Positions 17,147-25,243 of a DNA stretch of 64,000 nucleotides are shown in pieces; position 1 is the first letter of the stretch, and each line of letters begins with the position of its first letter. This DNA comes from Streptomyces alboflavus. Lineage in GTDB: Bacteria; Actinomycetota; Actinomycetes; Streptomycetales; Streptomycetaceae. Below the pieces are notes generated by a model. That model made no database searches. It saw only the letters and a program-made list of their open reading frames with translations, and was not told the DNA's origin. The stretch is from positions 62,001 through 126,000 of the forward strand of contig NZ_JNXT01000006.1 in assembly GCF_000716675.1 (NCBI RefSeq), in the 5' to 3' direction. Both the position numbers and the translations under genes were made by a program.

Positions 17147-17449
17147 CTAGCCACGGCCCTGGGTGGTGTGCGCGACGATGAAGTACTTGCCGCAGTCACC
17201 GCCGAACCGCCACTGGCCGCGGCCCACCCACTTGCCGTAGATGGTCTTGCCGTTGCTGCAGTCGGTGACGGCGCGGGCCTGGCCGCTCTTCACCTTGCAG
17301 GAGGCGGACCAGGTGTTGACCTTCATCTTCCAGTTGCCGCAGCTGTAGCTGCCGGCGGCGGAGGCGGGCGCGGCGGTGGCGAGGCCGCCGACGAGGAAAG
17401 CGGCCGCGATGGACGTGGTCACGGCGCGGCGCGACACAGTGAGCTTCAA
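17147..17449 (-). CDS. Small secreted cysteine-containing protein, unknown function
   Basis: 100 residues from a TTG at 17449 with GGGGGAG 6 nt upstream. Clear Sec signal peptide (LKLTVSRRAVTTSIAAAFLVGGLATAAPASA, cleavage after ASA), then a ~70-residue mature domain with four cysteines (YSCGNWK, SASCKV, VTDCSNG, GGDCGKYF), which could form two disulfides. Many Lys/Trp/Gly. Not recognised. Exported small Cys proteins of this kind are frequent in Streptomyces. Confidence 0.75.
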   Translation of the reverse strand: MKLTVSRRAVTTSIAAAFLVGGLATAAPASAAGSYSCGNWKMKVNTWSASCKVKSGQARAVTDCSNGKTIYGKWVGRGQWRFGGDCGKYFIVAHTTQGRG

Positions 17450-17610
17450 GGAAGTCTCCCCCAGAGGTGCCCTGTCGGGCGAACAGTACGTCTGCGAACA
17501 CGACGAGGCGTGCTCATGATCAATTCTAAGGCCGGGGCCCGGGCCCGCCGAGGCCGGGGTGGGGCTGCCGCCGGGGTCGACGGCGCGGATCGCTGTGGTA
17601 GGAACGGACG

Positions 17611-18285
17611 GTGGCCGAGACACGGATCGATGTGGTGATCGCCGACGATCAGGAGCTGGTGCGGACCGGGTTCAGCCTGATCCTGGGGGCGCAGCCGGGC
17701 ATCACCGTGGTCGGTGCGGCGGCCGACGGCGTGGAGTGCATCGACATGGCGCGCAGGCTGCGCCCGGACGTGGTGCTCGCCGACATCCGCATGCCGCGCC
17801 TCGACGGCCTCGAAGTGGTGCGGCAGTTGGCGGGGCCCGGCGTGGCGGAGCCGCTGAACGTCGTGCTGATCACCACGTTCGACCAGGACGACTACGTGCG
17901 GACCGGGCTGCGGAACGGGGCGTGCGGGTTCCTGCTGAAGGACGCGTCGCCGGGGCTGCTCGTGGAGGCGGTGCAGGCCGCTTCCCGCGGGGACGCCCTG
18001 GTGTCACCGGCGGTGACGGTGCGTCTGCTGCGGCGGCTCGAGGAGTCGGAGCGTGGCCCGGTGTCCGGGAACGCGGGCGCCGCCGGGCTCAGTGAGCGGG
18101 AGCTGGACATCGTGCGTCTGGTCGCGGTGGGGCGCACGAACCAGGAGATCTGCGACGAGCTGTTCCTGTCCCTGTCGACGGTGAAGACGTATCTGGCGCG
18201 GATCCAGGCGAAGCTCGCGGCCCGCAACCGGGTGGAGGTCGCGGCGTGGGCCTGGGAGCACGGAGTGGCACACCCGGCGCGCTGA
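17611..18285 (+). CDS. NarL/LuxR-family response regulator
   Basis: 224 residues. Receiver domain: VVIADDQELVRTGF (acidic DD pair), LADIRMPRLDGLEVV (phospho-acceptor Asp in the LADIRMP strand), LITTFDQDD and GFLLKDA (conserved Lys). C-terminal LuxR helix-turn-helix: GLSERELDIVRLVAVGRTNQEICDELFLSLSTVKTYLARIQAKL. Its probable partner is the HisKA_3 kinase at 18381-19667, encoded convergently. The MMPL exporter beside the kinase is a plausible target. GTG start. Confidence 0.9.
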   Translation: MAETRIDVVIADDQELVRTGFSLILGAQPGITVVGAAADGVECIDMARRLRPDVVLADIRMPRLDGLEVVRQLAGPGVAEPLNVVLITTFDQDDYVRTGLRNGACGFLLKDASPGLLVEAVQAASRGDALVSPAVTVRLLRRLEESERGPVSGNAGAAGLSERELDIVRLVAVGRTNQEICDELFLSLSTVKTYLARIQAKLAARNRVEVAAWAWEHGVAHPAR

Positions 18286-18380
18286 CTCCGGGTACCTCGG
18301 TGCCCCCGTCCCTTCAGTGCCCCCGGCCCCCGGTGCCCCGTCCCCTCAGCGCCCCCGGCCCCCGGTGGCTCCCGTCCCTC

Positions 18381-19667
18381 TCAACGCCCCGGCCCCTGGC
18401 CCTGGAGGGCGTCGGCGGCGGACGTAGCCAGGGGGAAGGCGGCCTCGACCTGCCAGCCGCCGTGGGGGAGCGCGCCGGTGCGCAGCGTCCCGTCCAGGGC
18501 CTCGACGCGTTCGCGCAGACCGAGCAGGCCGAAGCCGCCGCGTCCGCCCGCCGGGGTGGTGGCCCGGTGCGGGGCCGTGGTGTTGGTGACGGTCACCCGT
18601 AGCCAGGCGGGGTCCGCGTCCAGGCGGACCGTGGCGCGGGCGCCGGGGGCGTGCCTGCGGACGTTGGTGAGGGCTTCCTGGACCAGGCGCTGCACGGAGA
18701 TCTCGACCTCGGGGCTGAGGCGGGCCGTGCGGGCGGCCGCCGTGACGTCCAGCCGGGCGGACGTGTCGGCGTCGAGAGTGTCGGGGGCGTCGGGGGCGTT
18801 GGGGGTGTCGGGGGAGTCGGAGGCGTCTGCGGTGGTGTGGGCGCAGTGCGCGGAGACGAGGTCGGCCAGTTCGGTGAGGAGGTCGCCGGGGCGCAGCGCC
18901 GCGTGGTTGTCCTCCCGCAGGACGCCCACCAGGCGGCGCATCGACTCCAGCGTCTCCGTGCCGGACCGGGCGATGTTGCGCAGCAGCGGATCCACCTGGT
19001 CGGGCGCGGTGCCCTGGATGGTCACGGCGGCGTTGGCCTGGACGATGATGCCCGTCATGTGATGGGCGATCAGGTCGTGCAGGTCCCGGGCGAGGGCGAG
19101 GCGCTCCGCCTGGCGCACATCGTGCACGGCCCGTTGCCTGCGGAGCTCCATGGCGCGCAGGGCGCAGCCGGTGGCGACGCAGATGGCGAGGGCCACGGTC
19201 AGGATGTAGCCGCCCGCGACGAAGGCCGACCAGGAGCCGCTGCGCACCGGCAGCATCAGGACGGCGACGCACAGGGCGAGGGTGGCCGCGGTCGCGCGCG
19301 CCGGACGCCAGGCGTGGGCCGTGGTGCGGATGGTGAGGGAGAGCAGCCCGAAGGTCTCAAGGGCTCCCCACCACTGCAGCTCGGCGGAGTCGACCAGGGT
19401 CCACACGGTCAGGGCGAGGGAGATCGTCACGGCGCCGACGACGCGGCGGCCCAGGCCGAACGAGCGCGGCAGGCCGAGGACGGCGAGGCCGATCAGCGGA
19501 CCGGTGACGACCACGGGCAGCCAGGCCGTCGGCTCCTGGATCGGATCGCGGTCGGCGATGCGCGCGGCGGCGAAGTCCCCGACCAGGATCAGCGTGCACG
19601 CGGTCAGGCTGCTGATCCTGAGGAGCCTGCCGTCGGCGGCCGGGTTGAGGGGGAGTTTCCAGTCCAC
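18381..19667 (-). CDS. Two-component sensor histidine kinase (HisKA_3 family)
   Basis: About 428 residues from GTG 19667 (weak ribosome site; start uncertain). Several N-terminal membrane helices (LLRISSLTACTLILVGDF, WLPVVVTGPLIGLAVLGLP, FVAGGYILTVALAICVATG) with little extracellular sequence, then the H-box ERLALARDLHDLIAHHMTGIIVQAN and an ATPase domain with EALTNVRRHAPGA and GGFGLLGLRERVEALDG. A Pro/Asp/Ala low-complexity stretch interrupts the region before the ATPase domain. Cognate of the convergent NarL-type regulator. It shares a 234-bp divergent promoter region with the MMPL gene. Confidence 0.88.
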   Translation of the reverse strand: MDWKLPLNPAADGRLLRISSLTACTLILVGDFAAARIADRDPIQEPTAWLPVVVTGPLIGLAVLGLPRSFGLGRRVVGAVTISLALTVWTLVDSAELQWWGALETFGLLSLTIRTTAHAWRPARATAATLALCVAVLMLPVRSGSWSAFVAGGYILTVALAICVATGCALRAMELRRQRAVHDVRQAERLALARDLHDLIAHHMTGIIVQANAAVTIQGTAPDQVDPLLRNIARSGTETLESMRRLVGVLREDNHAALRPGDLLTELADLVSAHCAHTTADASDSPDTPNAPDAPDTLDADTSARLDVTAAARTARLSPEVEISVQRLVQEALTNVRRHAPGARATVRLDADPAWLRVTVTNTTAPHRATTPAGGRGGFGLLGLRERVEALDGTLRTGALPHGGWQVEAAFPLATSAADALQGQGPGR

Positions 19668-19901
19668 GCCGATCAGCGTAGGAGCACAAGCGGAGGCGCG
19701 TGTCGGCCGAATGACCGACAGGCCGGTGCGCGAAGGGTACGCACGGCCGACGGAACGGACCCCCGCCCGGCGGAACCCTGGTGACCACGGCGGCCGGCGA
19801 CCTTCCCCCGGGGCCCGGCCGCCGCCCGCACGTCCCGGACCGGGGGCAACGCACGGCCCGCCCGTCCGTATCCGACAGACAGAGAGTGATCGCACCCCCT
19901 C

Positions 19902-22166
19902 ATGGCCACCTTCCTGCACCGCATCGGCCGGACCGCCTTCAGGCGACGCTGGCTGGTCGTCCTTCTCTGGGCGCTAGTCCTCGGTGCCGTGGGCGTCGCC
20001 GCCGCCAACGGCTCGGGTCCGCAGACGACCAACGTCACCCTCCCCGGCACGGAGGCACAGCGCGCCAACGACCTCCTGGAGAAGCAGTTCCCGGCCGCCA
20101 ACGCCGACGGCGCCAACGCCCGCGTGGTCCTGCGGGCCCCCGGCGGGGAGAAGATCGACAGCGCCGACAACAGAGCGGCGCTCAAGGCGACGCTGGCCGA
20201 CGTGCAGAAGTCCTCCGCGCACATCGCCAAGGTCAGCGACCCGTTCGCGGCGAAGGCGGTCAGCGCGAACGGCTCCACCGCCTACTCCCAGGTCACGTAC
20301 AGCGTGCCGGACACGGAGCTGACGGACCGGGACCACAGCGGTCTCGACAAGGCGTTGGAGGACGGCCGGGACCGGGGGCTGGTGGTGGAGGCGTCAGGGA
20401 ACGCCCTGCAGCCCCCCGAGGAGAGCCACACGGCGGAGGTGATCGGCTTCGCTCTGGCCGCTGTCATCCTCCTCATCACCTTCGGCTCCCTGGTCGCCGC
20501 GGGCCTGCCATTGGTGACCGCCCTGGTCGGCGTGGCCGTGAGCATGGCCGCCATCACGGCGCTCAGCGGTCCCTTCGAGCTGAACAGCAACGCCTCGGTC
20601 CTGGCCACCATGCTGGGCATCGCCGTCGGCATCGACTACGCCCTGTTCATCGTGTCCCGCTACCGCTCCGAGCGCGCCGCCGGGTACGACGCCGAGGAAG
20701 CCGCCGCCCGCGCCAACGGCACCGCCGGATCGGCCGTCGTCTTCGCCGGACTCACCGTCGTGATCGCCCTCGCGGGTCTGGCCGTCGTGAACCTGTCCAT
20801 CCTGACCGCGATGGGCCTGGCCGCCGCGGGTGCGGTCGCCGTCGCCGTGCTCGTCGCCGTCACGCTGATGCCCGCGCTGCTGGGCTTCGCCGGGGAGCGG
20901 GTGGTCGGCAGGGGCCGCGGGCGGTTCGTCCGCCGGTTCCTCCCCGGCCGCGCGGGGTCCGCCACGGGCCCCGCCCGTGCGGGCTCCCCCAAGACCGGCC
21001 TCGCGCACCGCTGGATCGCGTACGTCCTCCGCAAGCCCGCGAAGGTCCTGGTCCTGGCCGTCCTCGCGCTCGGCGTGATCGCCCTGCCCGCCACGCGGCT
21101 CGAACTCGGTCTTCCGGACGACGGCTCCAAGTCCGCCTCCTCCACCCAGCGCAAGGCGTACGACATGCTGTCGCAGTCGTTCGGCCCCGGCTTCAACGGG
21201 CCGCTCACGGTGACCGTCGACAACGAGGATCCGGCCGTCGCCCGTACCGGAGCGGCGGAGATGGGCAAGTCCCTGAAGGGGCTGCGCGATGTGGCCGCCG
21301 TGAACCCGGCCCTGTTCAACAAGGCGGGCGACACCGCCGTCATCACGGTCGTGCCCAAGAGCGCGCCGGGCAGCGACGCCACGAAGGAACTCGTCGGCGA
21401 CATCCGCTCCCTGGCCGACCGCATGGGGGCCGACTCCGGCGCCCGCGCCCTGGTGACCGGCACGACGGCGCTCAACATCGACGTCTCCGACAAGTTCAGC
21501 AAGGCGATCGTGCCCTACCTGGCGCTCGTCGTCGGGCTCGCGGTCCTCGTGCTGATCCTGGTGTTCCGTTCGGTCCTGGTGCCCCTGAAGGCCGCCCTCG
21601 GTTTCCTGCTGTCCGTCCTCGCCTCGCTCGGCGCGATCGTCGCGGTGTTCCAGTGGGGCTGGCTGAAGGACCTGATCGGCCTGGAGCAGACCGGCCCCCT
21701 CATGAGCCTGATGCCCATCCTCATGGTCGGCATCGTCTTCGGCCTGGCCATGGACTACCAGGTGTTCCTGGTGACCCGGATGCGGGAGGCGTACGTCCAC
21801 GGCGCCGACGCGCGGACGGCGGTGGCGGACGGGTTCCGGCACAGCGCGACCGTCGTCACCGTCGCGGCCCTCATCATGATCACGGTCTTCGCCGGGTTCG
21901 TCGGTTCCGACGACGCCATGATCAAGGCCCTCGGCTTCGGTCTCGCGGTCGCCGTCGCCTTCGACGCGTTCGTCGTCCGCATGACGATCGTGCCCGCCGC
22001 CCTCGCGCTCCTCGGCAACCGCGCCTGGTCCCTGCCCGGGTGGCTCGACCGGATCCTGCCCCATGTCGACATCGAGGGGGAGAAGCTGGCGCGCGCCGAG
22101 CCGGTGCCGCCGCTGCCGGAGCGGCCGGGACGTCGGCCCGCGCACGACTACAGCGGACGGAGCTGA
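19902..22166 (+). CDS. MMPL/RND-family membrane transporter
   Basis: 754 residues. One N-terminal helix, a large extracytoplasmic loop, and two blocks of about five helices. Each block has the MMPL signature: AVGIDYALFIVSRYRSER in the first and VFGLAMDYQVFLVTRMREAY in the second, whose Asp-Tyr pairs are linked to proton coupling. It probably exports lipids or hydrophobic compounds. It lies next to the histidine kinase with divergent promoters, so regulation by that two-component system is likely. ATG 19902. Confidence 0.9.
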   Translation: MATFLHRIGRTAFRRRWLVVLLWALVLGAVGVAAANGSGPQTTNVTLPGTEAQRANDLLEKQFPAANADGANARVVLRAPGGEKIDSADNRAALKATLADVQKSSAHIAKVSDPFAAKAVSANGSTAYSQVTYSVPDTELTDRDHSGLDKALEDGRDRGLVVEASGNALQPPEESHTAEVIGFALAAVILLITFGSLVAAGLPLVTALVGVAVSMAAITALSGPFELNSNASVLATMLGIAVGIDYALFIVSRYRSERAAGYDAEEAAARANGTAGSAVVFAGLTVVIALAGLAVVNLSILTAMGLAAAGAVAVAVLVAVTLMPALLGFAGERVVGRGRGRFVRRFLPGRAGSATGPARAGSPKTGLAHRWIAYVLRKPAKVLVLAVLALGVIALPATRLELGLPDDGSKSASSTQRKAYDMLSQSFGPGFNGPLTVTVDNEDPAVARTGAAEMGKSLKGLRDVAAVNPALFNKAGDTAVITVVPKSAPGSDATKELVGDIRSLADRMGADSGARALVTGTTALNIDVSDKFSKAIVPYLALVVGLAVLVLILVFRSVLVPLKAALGFLLSVLASLGAIVAVFQWGWLKDLIGLEQTGPLMSLMPILMVGIVFGLAMDYQVFLVTRMREAYVHGADARTAVADGFRHSATVVTVAALIMITVFAGFVGSDDAMIKALGFGLAVAVAFDAFVVRMTIVPAALALLGNRAWSLPGWLDRILPHVDIEGEKLARAEPVPPLPERPGRRPAHDYSGRS

Positions 22167-22173
22167 GCGGGGA

Positions 22174-22201
22174 GGGGTGGTGCCTGGCGCGGCACCACCC
22201 C
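22174..22201 (+). terminator. Hairpin terminator after the MMPL gene
   Basis: Perfect 11-bp stem GGGGTGGTGCC (22174-22184) with GGCACCACCCC (22191-22201), 6-nt loop, followed by a short TT. Eight bases after the stop codon. Confidence 0.8.
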
Positions 22202-22328
22202 TTCGCCGGGGTGGGGGAGGTGTGAGCCGCGGGGCTGGTAAGCCCGTGCGTCCTGGTCCAGGCTGTCCCTGGCCGACCCGACGCCGCCCGCCACGCCTGC
22301 CCGCCCGCCTCGCCCCCAGGAGCCGCCC

Positions 22329-23333
22329 ATGCCCAGGCCCCGCTTCGCCGTCCTCGGTGCCGGCAGCATCGGCTGCCACCTCGGTGGCCACCTCGTCGCC
22401 GCCGGGCACGACGTGACCTTCGTCGGCCGGCCCGCCGCCATGGCGACCCTGGCCGAACGGGGACTCACCCTCACCAGCTCCACCCGCCCGCCCGTGCACC
22501 TCCCGCCGGACCGGCTGACGCTGGCCACCGGGCCCGAGGCGGCGGCGGGCGCCGACCACGTCCTCGTCACCGTGAAGAGCGCCGACACCGAGGCCGCCGC
22601 CACGGCCCTCGCCGCCCATCTCGCCCCCGACGCCGTCGTCGTGAGCTTCCAGAACGGACTGCGCAACCCCGCCGTCCTGCGCGCCGCGCTCCCCGGCCGC
22701 ACCGTCCTCGCCGGGATGGTGCCGTACAACGTGATGCGGTCCGAGCCGGGCACCGTGCACCAGGGCATGCCGGGCCGCCTCATGGCCGAGCCCGACGACG
22801 CGCTCCTCGCCGCCTTCCACGAGGCGGGCCTGGACATCGAGGCCCGCACCGACATGTCCGAAGTGCAGCACTCCAAGCTCCTGATGAACCTCAACAACGC
22901 GGTCAACGCCCTGTCCGGCCTCCCGCTGCGCGACCAGCTCGGCCTGCGCGCCTACCGCGGCTGCCTCGCCCTGTGCCAGCGCGAGGCCCTCGCCGCCTAC
23001 CGCGCCGCCGGGGTCGCGCCCGCCCGCCTCGGCCCCATCGCGCCCGGCGCCGTCCCGTTCGTCCTCGGGCTCCCCGACGCCGTCTTCCGCCGACTGGCCG
23101 CGGCGTCCCTGCGGACCGACGCCCACGCCCGCTCCTCGATGTGGGAGGACCTGAAGTGCGGTCGCCCCACGGAGGTCGAGTCCCTTCAGGGCGAGATCGT
23201 CGACCTGGCCCGCGCCCACGGCCGGCGCGCCCCCGTGAACGCCCGCCTGGTCGCCCTCGTGCACGAGGCGGAGTCCGCGCCGCGCACGTGGACGGGCCCC
23301 GAGCTGTACGCCGAGCTGCGCGCGGCACGCTGA
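22329..23333 (+). CDS. 2-dehydropantoate 2-reductase family protein (PanE/ApbA-like)
   Basis: 334 residues. Rossmann start FAVLGAGSIGCHLGGHLVAAGHDVTFVGR, then DHVLVTVKSADTEAAATAL with the family lysine, SFQNGLRNPAVL and KLLMNLNNAVNALSGLPL with the conserved Lys-Asn motif. PanE reduces ketopantoate with NADPH for pantothenate synthesis; many paralogues act on other 2-oxo acids. The length and late SSMWEDLKCGRPTEVESLQGEIV motif fit true family members, but there is no pan gene nearby. Confidence 0.85.
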   Translation: MPRPRFAVLGAGSIGCHLGGHLVAAGHDVTFVGRPAAMATLAERGLTLTSSTRPPVHLPPDRLTLATGPEAAAGADHVLVTVKSADTEAAATALAAHLAPDAVVVSFQNGLRNPAVLRAALPGRTVLAGMVPYNVMRSEPGTVHQGMPGRLMAEPDDALLAAFHEAGLDIEARTDMSEVQHSKLLMNLNNAVNALSGLPLRDQLGLRAYRGCLALCQREALAAYRAAGVAPARLGPIAPGAVPFVLGLPDAVFRRLAAASLRTDAHARSSMWEDLKCGRPTEVESLQGEIVDLARAHGRRAPVNARLVALVHEAESAPRTWTGPELYAELRAAR

Positions 23334-23585
23334 ACCGGGCGGCGGCCGCGCGGAAATTCACGCGTGCGTCCGAGGGCTTCGCTGTACGTTTGTGCAGGTG
23401 CGCCGGGAAGAGGGCGGTGCGCGGCGAGAGGTCCGTGCCGCGGCGCACGCGACAGATACGGGGGGTTGAGGAGCAGGCCGCGACGCGAGACGCGCCCGGC
23501 CAGCGGGGGCATGATCTGCCACCCCTTCGCGCATGCGCGGTCGGCCGACGCGGAACCGCCGGGCCGACGCGCCGTGCGACAGACA

Positions 23586-23624
23586 CCCCGACACGTGACC
23601 CCGACAGGTGACACCGACACGTCA
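23586..23624. repeat. Three tandem 13-bp motifs upstream of the RNA repair operon
   Basis: CCCCGACACGTGA, CCCCGACAGGTGA and CACCGACACGTCA follow one another without gaps, ending 80 bp before the hen1 ATG. The rest of the 371-bp gap 23334-23704 holds no supported gene, only GC-rich sequence and a weak inverted repeat (GTCCGA-C-GAGC / GCTCGGAC) near 23640-23665. The repeats may be regulator or promoter sites. Confidence 0.5.
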
Positions 23625-23704
23625 CCGAACGCGAACGGTCCGACGAGCACACGGCTCGGACGGTCCGTCGAACCCCTGGCCCAGATCCCTATCGAGGCAT
23701 GCCC

Positions 23705-25243
23705 ATGTTCTTGACGATCAGCACCACCGGCACTCCGGAACGCCCCGCGACCGACCTCGGGTTCCTGCTGCACAAGCATCCCGGCAAGGCGCAGGCGTTC
23801 TCCACGTCCTACGGGCAGGCGCACGTCTTCTACCCCGAGGCGACGGCGGAGCGCTGCACGGCCGCGCTCCTGCTCGAAGTGGACCCGGTGGCGCTCGCAC
23901 GGCGCGTCAGGGGAGCCACCAAGGGCCGGGGCGGCGCCGCGGACGCGGCCCTCGCGCAGTACGTCAACGACCGTCCGTACGCCGCGTCCTCGCTGTTCGC
24001 CGTCGCCCTGAGCACGGTGTTCTCCAGTGCCCTGCGCGGCGTGTGCAAGTCCCTGCCCGAGCGGGCGGCCGAGCCGCTGCCGCTGCGCGCCGAGGTGCCC
24101 GCGCTGCCCGCGCGCGGCGGGGCCCGCCTGGTCCGGGCGCTGTTCGAGCCGCTGGGCTGGACGGTGAGCGCCGATCCGGTGCCGCTCGACGAGCGCTTCC
24201 CGGAGTGGGGCGACTCGCGGTACGTACGCCTCGTACTGGACGTGCCGGACGGCAGGCTGACGCTCAGCGAGGCCCTGCGCCACCTGTACGTGCTCCTTCC
24301 GGTGCTCGACGACGCCAAGCACTACTGGGTCTCGGCCGACGAGGTCGACAAGCTGCTGCGCGCGGGGGAGGGCTGGCTCGCGGGCCACCCCGAGCAGAAG
24401 CTGATCACCAACCGCTATCTGGCGCGGCGCTGGTCGCTGACGCGCGAGGCCATGGAGCGGCTCGAACTGGCGCGGCTCGCCGACGCCGACGACACGGACG
24501 TCGAGGAGATCGACAACGCCGTCGCCGAGGACGAGGGGCCGGACGCGGAGGACAAGCCCGCGCCGCTCGCCGAGCAGCGCAGGGACGCGATCCTCGCCGC
24601 ACTCGGCGCGGCGGGCGCCGCCCGTGTCCTCGACCTCGGCTGCGGACAGGGCCAGTTGCTGCAGGCGCTGCTCAAGGACGCGCGGTACACGGAGATCGTG
24701 GGCGTGGACGTGTCGATGCGCGCGCTCACCGTCGCGTCGCGGCGGCTCAAGCTGGACCGCATGGGTCAGCGTCAGGCGGAGCGCGTGACGCTTCGCCAGG
24801 GCTCGCTGGCGTACACCGACAAGCGTCTGAAGGGGTACGACGCGGCGGTGCTCTGCGAGGTCGTGGAGCACGTCGACCCGGAGCGTCTCTCCGCCCTGGA
24901 GTACGCGGTGTTCGGCTCGGCACGGCCCCGGACGGTGCTCGTGACCACGCCCAACGTCGAGTACAACGTCCGCTGGGAGTCCCTGCCCGCCGGTCACGTC
25001 CGGCACGGCGACCACCGCTTCGAGTGGACCCGCGCGGAGTTCCGGGCCTGGGCCGAGAGGGTCACCCACCAGCACGGGTACACCGTCGAGTTCGTGCCCG
25101 TCGGCCCCGACGACCCCGAGGTGGGCCCGCCGACCCAGATGGCGGTGTTCACCCAGACCCAGACCCAGACCCAGACCCCGAACGACCGGACCGGCCAGAA
25201 CACCCAGAACACCCAGAGCACGAAGGAGGCGAAGGCAGCATGA
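23705..25243 (+). CDS. hen1: Bacterial Hen1: 3'-terminal RNA ribose 2'-O-methyltransferase
   Basis: 512 residues from ATG 23705 (GAGG 9 nt upstream; an in-frame ATG at 23699 is closer to it). The N-terminal Hen1-specific domain opens MFLTISTTG..PATDLGFLLHKHPGKAQ.FSTSYGQAHVFYPEA. The C-terminal methyltransferase has RVLDLGCGQGQLLQALL (SAM site), EIVGVDVS, and the metal-binding CEVVEHVDPERL plus a later His-rich RHGDHRFEWTR. Hen1 methylates the 2'-OH at the break end before Pnkp ligates, protecting the repaired RNA from repeat cleavage. Its stop overlaps the pnkp ATG (ATGA). The tail is a QTQTQTQT low-complexity run. Confidence 0.95.
   Translation: MFLTISTTGTPERPATDLGFLLHKHPGKAQAFSTSYGQAHVFYPEATAERCTAALLLEVDPVALARRVRGATKGRGGAADAALAQYVNDRPYAASSLFAVALSTVFSSALRGVCKSLPERAAEPLPLRAEVPALPARGGARLVRALFEPLGWTVSADPVPLDERFPEWGDSRYVRLVLDVPDGRLTLSEALRHLYVLLPVLDDAKHYWVSADEVDKLLRAGEGWLAGHPEQKLITNRYLARRWSLTREAMERLELARLADADDTDVEEIDNAVAEDEGPDAEDKPAPLAEQRRDAILAALGAAGAARVLDLGCGQGQLLQALLKDARYTEIVGVDVSMRALTVASRRLKLDRMGQRQAERVTLRQGSLAYTDKRLKGYDAAVLCEVVEHVDPERLSALEYAVFGSARPRTVLVTTPNVEYNVRWESLPAGHVRHGDHRFEWTRAEFRAWAERVTHQHGYTVEFVPVGPDDPEVGPPTQMAVFTQTQTQTQTPNDRTGQNTQNTQSTKEAKAA

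Noticed and set aside
20394..23264. A 956-codon open frame on the minus strand, and similar long frames opposite acnA (57153-59666), hen1/pnkp (23186-25075, 24994-26610, 26938-29601) and copA (9871-11943 on the plus strand)
   Set aside because: They lie opposite genes with clear domains. In very GC-rich DNA stop codons are rare in the antisense frames, and the translations are Gly/Arg/His/Glu-rich with no domains.
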